64,000 bases of DNA. Origin: Prescottella equi (GTDB taxonomy: Bacteria > Actinomycetota > Actinomycetes > Mycobacteriales > Mycobacteriaceae). The notes beneath the pieces are model-generated. The model searched no databases and was not told the origin of the DNA. It worked only from the letters and a program-made list of their open reading frames with translations. The stretch spans positions 549,297 to 613,296 of the forward strand of contig NZ_LWTX01000003.1 in NCBI RefSeq assembly GCF_002094305.1. Reading direction: 5' to 3'. The position numbers and the translations under genes were made by a program. Of this stretch, positions 26,920-34,581 are shown piece by piece (positions within the stretch are counted from its first letter, which is position 1; every line of letters starts with the position of its first letter).

Positions 26920-27830
26920 CGGACCCCCTCCCGGGCAGGCTCGATCTCGATCGTGCCGTCGACGAGGCGGATCAGGGCCGAGAAGTCGAGGCCGCCGAAA
27001 CCGTTGTCGGCGAGCAGGTCCAGTCGTCGGGCGACCTCCGCGGTGGCCGAGGCGTCGATTCCGTGCGAGGCCGCCGCGTCGAGCGCGAGGCCGAGATCCT
27101 TGCGCATCAGGGTGACGGCGAAGCCGCCCGTGAAATCCCTGCTGGACGGTGCGGACTCCACGGCGCCGCCGACGGGGTAGTAGCTGCGCAGCGCCCAGCT
27201 GTCGCCGGTGGAGACGCCGGCGATCTCGATGACCGTCTTCGGTGGGATACCCAGACGTTGTGCCAGTGCCGCGGCTTCACAGGTGCTCTGCATGTTCGCG
27301 GCCAGCATCATGTTGTTGAGCATCTTGGCGCTCTGGCCCGCGCCGAGGTCGCCGGCGTGGAAGACGCGCGTGCCCATGGCCTGCACGAGTGGGCGAGCCT
27401 CGTCGAGGTCCGCTTCCGCGCCGCCCACCATGAACGTCAGCGTCGCGTTCGCGGCGCCGGCGGTGCCACCGGAGACCGGGGCGTCCAGGAAGCGACGACC
27501 TGTCGCGGCCACGGCCGCGGCGATGTCGACGGCCTGGGCGGTGGCAATCGTCGAGGAGTCGATCACCAGCGCGGCCGGAGCGGTGACGGCGAGGGCGCCG
27601 GAGTCGAGCAGGGCTGCACGCACGTGGTCGCCCTTGGGCAGCATGGTGATCAGGACGTCGGCGTCCGCTGCGACGTCGACGGGCGAATCGGTGGTGGGGA
27701 TGCCGTGGGCTGCCGCGTCGTCGCGGGCGGCGGACGACAGGTCGAAACCGACCAGTTCGAACCCCGCACTGTGCAGATTTGCAGCCATCGGCAACCCCAT
27801 GTTGCCCAGGCCGATCCAACCGATCTTCAT
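26916..27830 (-). CDS. mmsB: 3-hydroxyisobutyrate dehydrogenase
   Basis: NAD-dependent beta-hydroxyacid dehydrogenase of 304 residues. The Rossmann start is KIGWIGLGNMGLPMAANL, the substrate loop DAPVSGGTAGA, and catalytic Lys is in GAGQSAKMLNNM. It oxidises 3-hydroxyisobutyrate to methylmalonate semialdehyde, the substrate of MmsA downstream. ATG 27830 is chosen because it begins the Rossmann fold and has AAGG upstream; a 19-codon N-terminal extension is not credible. It is first gene of the operon, divergent from a LysR regulator. Confidence 0.93.
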   Translation of the reverse strand: MKIGWIGLGNMGLPMAANLHSAGFELVGFDLSSAARDDAAAHGIPTTDSPVDVAADADVLITMLPKGDHVRAALLDSGALAVTAPAALVIDSSTIATAQAVDIAAAVAATGRRFLDAPVSGGTAGAANATLTFMVGGAEADLDEARPLVQAMGTRVFHAGDLGAGQSAKMLNNMMLAANMQSTCEAAALAQRLGIPPKTVIEIAGVSTGDSWALRSYYPVGGAVESAPSSRDFTGGFAVTLMRKDLGLALDAAASHGIDASATAEVARRLDLLADNGFGGLDFSALIRLVDGTIEIEPAREGVR

Positions 27831-27921
27831 GGTGGTGCCCTTCCGTCCGATGTCGAGCTGTAGGTGTCTACGTCGACCGTGGGACAAGAGTGAGCTAGAT
27901 TACAGCGCCGGAAAAGGCCCT

Positions 27922-27947
27922 ATTCGACACACAAGCTGTGCGGCAAT
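27922..27947. promoter_or_regulatory. Candidate LysR-type binding site between mmsB and lysR
   Basis: Within the 140-bp divergent gap, an imperfect dyad ATTCG...GCAAT brackets CACA-AGC-TGTG, including ATT/AAT ends of the LysR type. It is placed 24 nt before the regulator ATG. The evidence is weak. Confidence 0.25.
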
Positions 27948-27970
27948 GCACAGGCGAGCCGGGAGTCAAT

Positions 27971-28867
27971 ATGCGTGCGGATGATCTCGTGGTGCTGCTG
28001 GAAATCGCCCGGTGCGGCTCGCTCGTCGGGGCCGCGTCCGCCCTCGGGCTCAACCATGCGACGGTGTCGCGGCGGATGTCCGCGCTGGAGGCGGAACTGC
28101 ACGCGCCGGTCCTGGTGCGGGGCGTCCAGGGATGCGAACTGACCGACCTGGGTCATCGGTTGCTGCGATCGTGTGAGCAGATCGAATCGGCGCTGACCGA
28201 TGTGCGCGATCTGGCCAGCATCACGCCCCGCGAACGGGAACTCTCCGGGCTCGTGCGGATCGCCACGACGGAGGCCTTCGGTTCGTACTTCATCGCGCCG
28301 CTGATGGCCGACCTGCACCGCATCAACTCCGACCTTCTCGTGGAGATCGTCACCCAGACACGGCTCAGCGCGTTCGGGGCCGGCGCCGACATCGAGATCG
28401 GAGTGGGCGAGCCGGTCTTCGGGCGACCGGGCGCCGAGAAACTGACGGACTATCGGCTGGGCCTGTACGCATCCGACGCGTATCGGGCCGAACGCGGCAT
28501 GCCGACGTCGCTCGAGGACCTGGAGGGGCATTCGCTCGTCTACTACATCGAGGGCCTGCTCCGGGTGGAGGACCTCGATGTGCTGACGAAGCTCACCGGC
28601 AACCACAAGGTCACCTTCGGCTCGACCAGTGTTCAGGCGCAGACCGCGGCGACACTGGCCGGTGCCGGGATCGGACTGCTGCCCGCGTTCGTGGCCGAGC
28701 GTGAGCCGACGCTCCGGCGAGTGCTGCCGTCGGACGTCGCCATCACCCTCGAGTTCTCGGCGTGCCTGGCGCCGAGACGGCTGCGCCGACCCGCGGCGGC
28801 CACGGTGCTGCAGGCGATCCGGGAGATGGTGGCCGACAGGCAGTCCGAACTGATGCCGCAGTGGTGA
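27971..28867 (+). CDS. LysR-family regulator, likely of the mms operon
   Basis: Regulator of 298 residues: N-terminal winged helix (VVLLEIARCGSLVGAASALGLNHATVSRRMSALE) and a periplasmic-binding-like effector domain (residues about 90-290). It is transcribed away from mmsB across a 140-bp gap, the usual layout for a LysR controlling its divergent neighbour. The likely inducer is a valine-pathway intermediate (inference). GGGAG lies upstream of ATG 27971; an upstream in-frame ATG would add 11 residues without a site. Confidence 0.85.
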   Translation: MRADDLVVLLEIARCGSLVGAASALGLNHATVSRRMSALEAELHAPVLVRGVQGCELTDLGHRLLRSCEQIESALTDVRDLASITPRERELSGLVRIATTEAFGSYFIAPLMADLHRINSDLLVEIVTQTRLSAFGAGADIEIGVGEPVFGRPGAEKLTDYRLGLYASDAYRAERGMPTSLEDLEGHSLVYYIEGLLRVEDLDVLTKLTGNHKVTFGSTSVQAQTAATLAGAGIGLLPAFVAEREPTLRRVLPSDVAITLEFSACLAPRRLRRPAAATVLQAIREMVADRQSELMPQW

Positions 28868-28876
28868 GCAGGCCGG

Positions 28877-29737
28877 TCAGCCGCCCGACGCGAACCTCCG
28901 GTGCCGGGCGGCGTCGGCGCGCTCGGTGCTGATCGCGTCGATCAACCGGGTCAGACGTCCCAACGTCGGGCCCATGCGCCGCGGCCGGTGGACGATCGCG
29001 TCGCAGACGACCCGGCCCGCCTCCTCGGGGCTGAGCGCCGCGGCCTTCAGGTACTGATTGTTCGGGGCGACCATCGCGGTCCGCACCAGCGGCATGTAGA
29101 TCGACGTGAACGTGACGTTCTCACTGAGTGTTTCGGCTTGGAAGCTGGCGCACACCTCGTCGAGCGCGGCCTTCGACGCCACGTACGCGCTGTAGCCGGG
29201 TCCGCCGAACAGGTTCGCGGCCGACAGCACGTTGATCACCTGCCCGTAGCGACGCTCCCGCATCCCCGGCAGTACGGCCAGCATCAGGCGCACCGCAGCG
29301 AAGTAGTTGAGCCGCATGGTCCGTTCGAAGTCGTGTGCCCGGTCGTAGGACTGGTCGAGTGGCCGCCGGATCGAGCGGCCCGCGTTGTTGACGAGAATGT
29401 CCACGCCGGCGTGCTCGTCCAGGATCCGAGCGATCGTCGCGTCGGTCGCGTCGGCGTCGTTGAGGTTGCACGGGTAGGCGAACGCCTTCCCACCGTGGGC
29501 CTCGATGGTTCGGACGACCTCGTCGAGTTCGGCCTCGCGACGGGCGAGGAGCAGCACCGTCGCACCGGCCGCACCGAGATCGATCGCGGCGGCCCGGCCG
29601 ATCCCCGACGACGCCCCGGTGACCAGGACCCGGCGTCCGGCCACCGCGTCGGCGAGCGAGCCGCGCCGACGGCGCGGAAACGGCCCCCGAGTGTCGAGCG
29701 CGTGCTTGGCCCGGAACCACCACCCCGTCGAAGTCAC
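28877..29737 (-). CDS. SDR-family oxidoreductase
   Basis: Short-chain dehydrogenase of 286 residues: TGASSGIG, NNAGRSI, and the active-site Tyr-Lys pair in YSAYVASKAAL. There is a long C-terminal tail of the type found in mycobacterial lipid-associated SDRs (RPRRMGPTLGRLTRLIDAIS). The start is taken as GTG 29737, before the conserved region; the frame runs 59 codons further but into implausible sequence. TAATAT ends 8 nt before this GTG, so the gene is probably leaderless. The substrate is unknown. Confidence 0.8.
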   Translation of the reverse strand: MTSTGWWFRAKHALDTRGPFPRRRRGSLADAVAGRRVLVTGASSGIGRAAAIDLGAAGATVLLLARREAELDEVVRTIEAHGGKAFAYPCNLNDADATDATIARILDEHAGVDILVNNAGRSIRRPLDQSYDRAHDFERTMRLNYFAAVRLMLAVLPGMRERRYGQVINVLSAANLFGGPGYSAYVASKAALDEVCASFQAETLSENVTFTSIYMPLVRTAMVAPNNQYLKAAALSPEEAGRVVCDAIVHRPRRMGPTLGRLTRLIDAISTERADAARHRRFASGG

Positions 29738-29745
29738 GATCCCGA

Positions 29746-29751
29746 ATATTA
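29746..29751 (-). promoter_or_regulatory. -10 box TAATAT of leaderless SDR gene
   Basis: A near-consensus TAATAT on the minus strand ends 8 nt before GTG 29737, in AT-rich sequence. It supports that start over a longer one. Confidence 0.5.
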
Positions 29752-29914
29752 GTGCCGACCTCGGCGCCCCAGCTGCGAAAACGATCAGAGTCGGTGCCCG
29801 CCAATGCCATCGCCGGGTGCCGTCCGGATCGAGAAGCGCGAAAACGGCAAAACAAACAAACGTTCCGAGTACCGTCCGAGCCGAGCAAAATAATTCGATT
29901 CCCCTACTGGACAC

Positions 29915-29942
29915 TTGACCAACTGTCGAGTATCAATAGTCG
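29915..29942 (+). promoter_or_regulatory. Weak candidate promoter of WxL-like locus B
   Basis: TTGACC (29915-29920) and TAGTCG (29937-29942) are 16 bp apart, about 80 nt before ATG 30024. The -10 is poor. The 29738-30023 gap holds no gene that I can support. Confidence 0.3.
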
Positions 29943-30023
29943 ACCCCCGAATCGGGCCGTTTGGTTCTGTTCGGTAACGGGCTGCTGTCTGTTCCACCCG
30001 AACATCCCCCCCGAAGAGGAAAC

Positions 30024-30554
30024 ATGCGCAAAGTAACGCTTCTCGCCGCCGGCCTGGTCGCTGCCGCCGGTCTCGTCGTCCCGGCCACCGCCGCGAACGC
30101 CGCCAACGACGCCAGCACCACCGTCAATTTCTCCATCCTCGGAACCGAGGGTGGTGGCCTGTCCGTCACTGTCGCCGGTGGGCTCGGCACCGTCACGCCT
30201 ACGGCCGGTAAGGCCAGCGGTCTGTTGACCCTGGTTTCCGTGAGTGACAGCCGTAACCAGGCGCCGCGCGGGTGGGTTGCCAGCGCATCCTCGACGGACT
30301 TCGTCGGCACCAACGAGACCATCCCGAAGAGCGCGGTCACCTACTCGGCCTCGTCGCCCGCGGGCAAGGTCGGTGGGGGCACGCTCGCGTCGACCGGAGA
30401 GCAGACCCTCGACTCTCCCAAGACTGTCGTCAGCCGGACGGGCCTGACGTGGCCGTTGGAGGTCGCGACGTGGAGCCCGACCCTGACCGTCAACTACCCG
30501 GACGGCGCCTCCATCGGTAGCTACACGGGCACCATCACCATTTCGGTCGCCTAG
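30024..30554 (+). CDS. Secreted WxL-like domain protein (locus B, first copy)
   Basis: Exported protein of 176 residues. The signal peptide is MRKVTLLAAGLVAAAGLVVP.. with AANA cleavage. The mature part is one beta domain: LSVTVAGGLG, GLLTLVSVSDSR, GWVASASSTDFVGTN, TIPKSAVTYSASS, ATWSPTLTVNYPDG and terminal IGSYTGTITISVA. The order DxR...GW-x-A-S-A-S-T-D-F-x-G...IPxSxVTY...YxGTIT mirrors the WxL cell-surface domain, with the closing Trp lost. Strong ribosome site (GAGGAA). It is followed by a hairpin and a DUF916-like gene, as in locus A. Confidence 0.7.
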   Translation: MRKVTLLAAGLVAAAGLVVPATAANAANDASTTVNFSILGTEGGGLSVTVAGGLGTVTPTAGKASGLLTLVSVSDSRNQAPRGWVASASSTDFVGTNETIPKSAVTYSASSPAGKVGGGTLASTGEQTLDSPKTVVSRTGLTWPLEVATWSPTLTVNYPDGASIGSYTGTITISVA

Positions 30555-30569
30555 AGCTCGGTACCCATC

Positions 30570-30598
30570 GGCCGGGGACGCTTCCTGCGTCTCCGGCC
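30570..30598 (+). terminator. Hairpin between WxL-like and DUF916-like genes
   Basis: 12-nt arms (GGCCGGGGACGC and its complement, one mismatch) with a 5-nt loop lie 15 nt after the stop and 20 nt before the next ATG. There is no T-run. It is probably a partial terminator or RNA-stability element giving more secreted protein than membrane anchor. Confidence 0.5.
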
Positions 30599-30618
30599 GT
30601 TCGGCCAGAAAGTGATCC

Positions 30619-31614
30619 ATGCGTTCCCTCCTCGCGTTCCTCGTGGCCGTCATCGCGGCCGTCAGTGTGCCCGCGTCGGCTCTTGCTGCCCCGGATCAGG
30701 CCACTCCCGACGGATCGATCGGCGTGCGCCTGCTCGACGCGCCGGTCGCGCTGAAGGACGATCCTCGGGCACTGCGCTACATCGTCGACAACCTCCCGCC
30801 GGGCACCACTGTCACCCGACATGTGATGGTGTCCAACGACACCGGCGCGCCCGCGCAGATCGACGTCTACGCCGGTGCCGCACGAGTCGCGAAGGGGACA
30901 TTCGCGCTGGGGGAGCCGGGCGAGACGAACGCACTCTCGTCATGGATCTCCGTCGACCGGCCCACGGTCGACCTCGCCGACGGCGAACAGGCCGAGGTGG
31001 CCGTGACGATCGCCGTGCCGCAGGATGCGCCGGAGGTCGAGCAGTACGCCGTGATCTGGGCGTCCCACAAGGCCCCGGCGTCGAACGGCATCACCAACGA
31101 ATCACGCGTCGGGGTGCGGGTCTACCTGTCGGTGGGGCCGGGCAACGGTCCGCCCGCCGACTTCACGATCTCCAGCCTGACGCCGCGTCGCACGGCCGAC
31201 GGGCTCGCGTCCGTCGTCGCCTCGGTCACCAACACGGGCGGACGAGCGGTCGATCTTGCCGGGACCTTGAACCTTTCGGGCGGCCCCGGGGGACTGTCCG
31301 CCGGCCCCATCGACAGTGCGGTCGCGACCATCGCGCCCGGTGAGGACGGCGAGGTCGTCATCGCCGTGCCCGACAGTGTCGCGTTGCCCGCCGGTCCGTG
31401 GAAGGCCGACGTCGAGCTCGAGAGCGGCATCATCAAGCACGACACGTCGGCGACGCTCACCTTTCCCGACAAGGGTGACGGCGAGTCGGTCGGCGCGTCC
31501 GACTCGACGTCGTGGCCGCTGATCGCCGGAATCGTGGTGGCGGTGCTCGCCGTCGCCGGAGTCGGCGGCTACCTGGTGGTGCGGAAGCGTCGCCCGTCGG
31601 GATCGGAGCAGTAG
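30619..31614 (+). CDS. DUF916-like (WxLIP-type) membrane-anchored protein (locus B)
   Basis: Protein of 331 residues: signal peptide (MRSLLAFLVAVIAAVSVPASALA), two extracellular beta domains, a linker and a C-terminal TM helix (WPLIAGIVVAVLAVAGVGGYLVV) with a basic tail RKRRPSGSEQ. Domain 1 has MVSNDTGAPAQIDVYAG, TFALGEPGETNALSSWI, VDLADGEQAEV and VPQDAPEVEQYAVIWAS, the DUF916 strand plan. Domain 2 has SVTNTGGRAVDLAG and LPAGPWKADVELESG, nearly the same as the locus A paralogue. Probable role: anchor or partner for the two neighbouring secreted proteins. Confidence 0.7.
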   Translation: MRSLLAFLVAVIAAVSVPASALAAPDQATPDGSIGVRLLDAPVALKDDPRALRYIVDNLPPGTTVTRHVMVSNDTGAPAQIDVYAGAARVAKGTFALGEPGETNALSSWISVDRPTVDLADGEQAEVAVTIAVPQDAPEVEQYAVIWASHKAPASNGITNESRVGVRVYLSVGPGNGPPADFTISSLTPRRTADGLASVVASVTNTGGRAVDLAGTLNLSGGPGGLSAGPIDSAVATIAPGEDGEVVIAVPDSVALPAGPWKADVELESGIIKHDTSATLTFPDKGDGESVGASDSTSWPLIAGIVVAVLAVAGVGGYLVVRKRRPSGSEQ

Positions 31615-31616
31615 CC

Positions 31617-32369
31617 GTGTGGCGCAACACGATGCCGCGAGGCCTCCGTCTGTCCCTGGCCGCTGTCGGGGCCCTGGTCCTCGTCGGCGCGCCCACCGCG
31701 ACGGCAGCGCCGTCCGATGGGGCGAACGAGGTGACCACGACGGCCGCGCCCACGACCACCACCACCACTGCGGCAGCGGCGACAACGACGGCGGCGCCGA
31801 CGACCACCCGTGAGCGCTACGTCTCCCGGGGCGACTCGGACGAAGCCACGGCTACGACCACGACCACGACGACGACGACGCCTGCCACGGCGGTCGCGCC
31901 GACCACGTCGGCCCCTGCCCCGACGACTCCGGGCGGTAATCGCGCATTGACCGCCGCCGCGGGCCGGTCCGGTCTGTCGATCACCGTCGCCGGGCAGTGG
32001 GCCACCGTCGTTCCCGGTGCGAAGAGCGCCAACGGCACGCTCACGCTCATCTCGGTGACGTCGACCGGGGGCGTGGTGGGCTCACCGGTCGATTGGACCG
32101 CGACCGCCTCGTCGACCGATTTCGTCGGCACCAACGGCACCATCCCCAAGAGCGCGGTGACTTACGAGGCGACCGCCATTGCGGGCAATGTCGGGGGCTC
32201 GACCTCGGCTCCGAGGCAGAATCTCGGCAGCCCGAAGATCGTCGTCGATCGCACGGGCAGTGTCTGGCCGTCTGAGACGGTTACGTGGACTCCGAGACTC
32301 TGGGTCGACTACCCCGACGGCGCGGCGATCGGCGCCTACTCCGGCACGATCACCATCTCGGTCGCGTAG
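31617..32369 (+). CDS. Secreted WxL-like protein with Thr-rich stalk (locus B, second copy)
   Basis: Protein of 250 residues from GTG 31617, chosen for GGAG at the right spacing; ATG 31632 has none. Signal peptide ends near TATA. Residues about 35-100 are a Thr/Ala/Pro-rich low-complexity stalk with runs of Thr. The C-terminal 140 residues closely match the 30024 product: DWTATASSTDFVGTN, TIPKSAVTYEATA, VTWTPRLWVDYPDG, IGAYSGTITISVA. The DNA under the shared core is also very similar, pointing to a recent tandem duplication. The stalk is a plausible O-mannosylation region (inference). Confidence 0.7.
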   Translation: MWRNTMPRGLRLSLAAVGALVLVGAPTATAAPSDGANEVTTTAAPTTTTTTAAAATTTAAPTTTRERYVSRGDSDEATATTTTTTTTTPATAVAPTTSAPAPTTPGGNRALTAAAGRSGLSITVAGQWATVVPGAKSANGTLTLISVTSTGGVVGSPVDWTATASSTDFVGTNGTIPKSAVTYEATAIAGNVGGSTSAPRQNLGSPKIVVDRTGSVWPSETVTWTPRLWVDYPDGAAIGAYSGTITISVA

Positions 32370-32378
32370 GAGTCCGGA

Positions 32379-33323
32379 TCAGGCGGTGGTCGCGAGAGCC
32401 GCGGCCAGCCCGAATGCGACTGCCATCGTGGCCGATTCGCCGACGGCTCGACGCAGTGACGCGTCGGCGTCGATCCGGTGTGCGGCCGCCGGGCCCACCC
32501 ACGTGCGGCGCAGCCACCACCCGGCGGCGAGCAACCCGGCCAGCGCGACGACCTTCGCGAGGACCACGCGGCCGTAGCCGGTGGTGACCAGCGGAGCGAT
32601 GCCGCCGAGCCGGACCGCCGCGTTGATCAGGCCCGTTGCGGCGAGGACCCACACACACCGCCACGCGATGGTCGAGTAGCGGGGGAGCAGGGACGCCCAC
32701 GCGCCGCGTGAGCGGGCCGTGAGGGCCAGGGCGGTGAGCATCCCGAACCACGTGGCCGCCGCGAGGACGTGCGCGGCGTCGAGCAGCGAGCCGAGGGTCT
32801 GCTGCGACATGTGCCCGCCGATGGGGCGGGCGATCAGCGCCAGGCCCGTCAGCGCGAGTACCGGCGCGGCCGGCCACGGCAGGCTGCGGCGGTAGGCGAC
32901 GGCCGCGATCAGCGTCACCAGTGCCGTGCAGGCCACGGTGACGGCACCGAGACGTCCGGCCCCGACGACGCGGACGAAGTCGACGACGGTGCCTGGCGCC
33001 ACCGCGAAGTGCGACCGCCCCCCGGTCTCGGCGGCCTCGAGAACCACCAGTACGCACTCGGCGATCGTCCAGGCACCCGCGACGGCTGCCAGTGTCCGCC
33101 ACAGCAGTCCGGCGTCGAGCGCGGGGCGACGCTCGTCCCGCTGCAGCCACTGCCACGCGGCCAGCCCGAACACGGTGGCTCCCAGCCCGACGGCCAGCAC
33201 CCGCACCGCGGCGGTGGGGGACGGGCCGTCGGGGGTGGCGAGCAGCCACGCGAGCGCCACCCCGGCCAGCGCGGTGGGGACGGCGAACAGCAGCCGGCCC
33301 CGGCCGATGTTCGCCGTCCTCAT
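32379..33323 (-). CDS. copD: CopD-family copper-resistance membrane protein
   Basis: Membrane protein of 314 residues with eight or nine helices; the CopD domain covers the C-terminal half (IGGHMSQQTLGSLLDAAHVLAAATWFG). Conserved His residues in GGHMS and DAAHVLAA are the likely copper ligands. It moves copper across the membrane, working with CopC. ATG 33323 follows 16 nt after the CopC stop. It is last gene of the copper operon and convergent with the WxL-like locus. Confidence 0.87.
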   Translation of the reverse strand: MRTANIGRGRLLFAVPTALAGVALAWLLATPDGPSPTAAVRVLAVGLGATVFGLAAWQWLQRDERRPALDAGLLWRTLAAVAGAWTIAECVLVVLEAAETGGRSHFAVAPGTVVDFVRVVGAGRLGAVTVACTALVTLIAAVAYRRSLPWPAAPVLALTGLALIARPIGGHMSQQTLGSLLDAAHVLAAATWFGMLTALALTARSRGAWASLLPRYSTIAWRCVWVLAATGLINAAVRLGGIAPLVTTGYGRVVLAKVVALAGLLAAGWWLRRTWVGPAAAHRIDADASLRRAVGESATMAVAFGLAAALATTA

Positions 33324-33339
33324 CGGGGTACCGCTCGGC

Positions 33340-33888
33340 TCAGTTCTCGCCGCGCGGCTTGCGCAGCGCGAACCACAGGCCGCCGCCGAACACCACCACG
33401 GCGACACCGACGATGACCCAGATGATCATGTTCGAGTCGGAGTCGCCGTCACTGCTGCTCGACGCGTCCTGACCGCCCGCCTTGGGGCCGGGGACGCCGG
33501 TCCCCTCCTGCGTCAACGTGAACACGCGGGTGCCGCTCACCGGATGGCCGTCGGCCGAGGTCACGCGGAACGCGATCGTGTACTCGCCCACCGGGCCGAG
33601 GCCCTCGAGTGGGACGCTGGCGGTGTCACCCTGGATCGTCGGGTCGCCCTTGGACCACAGGTTGCCGTCGGGGCCGACGACGGTGAGGGACGCGAACTTC
33701 TCCTGCAGGGCCTCGTTGAACTGGAGGCTGACCCGCTGGGGCGCGGTCGCGATCTGGGCGCCGTTGTCGGGGGTGCTGGCGATCACCGCGGAGTGCGCGG
33801 ACGCCGTGCCGGCGCCGAGCAGCGTTGCGAGCATCGCGACGAAACCGACGGCGACGACGCGGAAACGTCGGATCAGGTGCGGGCTCAT
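33340..33888 (-). CDS. copC: CopC-domain copper-binding protein, membrane-anchored
   Basis: Protein of 182 residues: signal peptide ending ASA, then mature His1 (HSAVIASTPDNGAQI), a CopC Ig-like domain with FNEAL and the second site SADGHPVSG, a Ser/Asp linker, and a C-terminal TM helix (NMIIWVIVGVAVVVFGGGLWF). His1 plus the Asp-x-His loop form the Cu(II) site of CopC. The start ATG 33888 overlaps the YcnI stop (ATGA). It takes copper outside the membrane and hands it to CopD. Confidence 0.9.
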   Translation of the reverse strand: MSPHLIRRFRVVAVGFVAMLATLLGAGTASAHSAVIASTPDNGAQIATAPQRVSLQFNEALQEKFASLTVVGPDGNLWSKGDPTIQGDTASVPLEGLGPVGEYTIAFRVTSADGHPVSGTRVFTLTQEGTGVPGPKAGGQDASSSSDGDSDSNMIIWVIVGVAVVVFGGGLWFALRKPRGEN

Positions 33889-34538
33889 GAGCGGCGCCCC
33901 CGCAGCGTCGCGCCGATGCCCAGGGCGGCGCCCAACGCACCGAGCACCAGGCCGATGCCGCCGAGCCAGCGGGCGGTGGTGTCGGTGGTGTTGGTGGTCT
34001 CGTCGACCGAGACCGTCGCGTCCACGGTGCCGTGGCTGTCGCCACTGCCCGCCGCAAGCGTCAGCGACGGAGCCGGCTTGTCGGGTTCGGATCCGTCCGG
34101 GCCGGGCTTCTGGTCCCACTGCACGACGTTGCCGTCGCTGTAGGTCTGGGTGGCGGGGAACTCGACGGCGTCCTGCTCGGGCAGCGGGCCCGCGGAGAGC
34201 ACGAACTGCTGGAACTGGCCGGGGCCGACGCTCACGCCGGGGTCGGCCGTCCACGTCACGGACGTCGCGACGCCGGACGGGTCCTTCTGCACGGCGGACG
34301 TCCAGCCGGGCATGGGCTCGGTGCGCGCCGACTTCAGGCCCGGCAACTGCACGGTGAGTGCGGTGGTGCCGGCGGTGTCGGACTCGGTGGGGACGCGGAA
34401 GGTGAGGACGGAGTAGCCGCCCTGCTCGGCGCCGGGGGCGGCGACCGAGACGTGCGCGGAGGCCACGCCGGTCGCGAGCAGCAGCGCGCTGCCGGCGGCG
34501 CCCACCGTGAGGAGGGCGCGCGTGATGGTCTTCTTCAT
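33885..34538 (-). CDS. ycnI: YcnI-family (DUF1775) copper-binding protein
   Basis: Protein of 217 residues: signal peptide cleaved before HVSV (mature N-terminal His), a DUF1775 beta domain, and a C-terminal TM helix (WLGGIGLVLGALGAALGIG). YcnI of Bacillus binds Cu(II) through the N-terminal His, a Glu and a Trp (monohistidine brace); here the candidates are the first His, a Glu in the following AAPGAEQGG, and the Trp in VVQWDQKPG. It is first of three overlapping or adjacent copper genes and probably a copper chaperone for CopC/CopD. Confidence 0.9.
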   Translation of the reverse strand: MKKTITRALLTVGAAGSALLLATGVASAHVSVAAPGAEQGGYSVLTFRVPTESDTAGTTALTVQLPGLKSARTEPMPGWTSAVQKDPSGVATSVTWTADPGVSVGPGQFQQFVLSAGPLPEQDAVEFPATQTYSDGNVVQWDQKPGPDGSEPDKPAPSLTLAAGSGDSHGTVDATVSVDETTNTTDTTARWLGGIGLVLGALGAALGIGATLRGRRS

Positions 34539-34581
34539 CTGGTTCGGGTGTCTTTTCTGTGCGGAGGTACCGGTTCGCGGG

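Noticed and set aside
31737..31930. Repetitive GC-rich triplets as a tandem repeat or CRISPR-like array
   Set aside because: The repeats are Thr/Ala codons of a low-complexity protein stalk; there are no spacers of fixed length.
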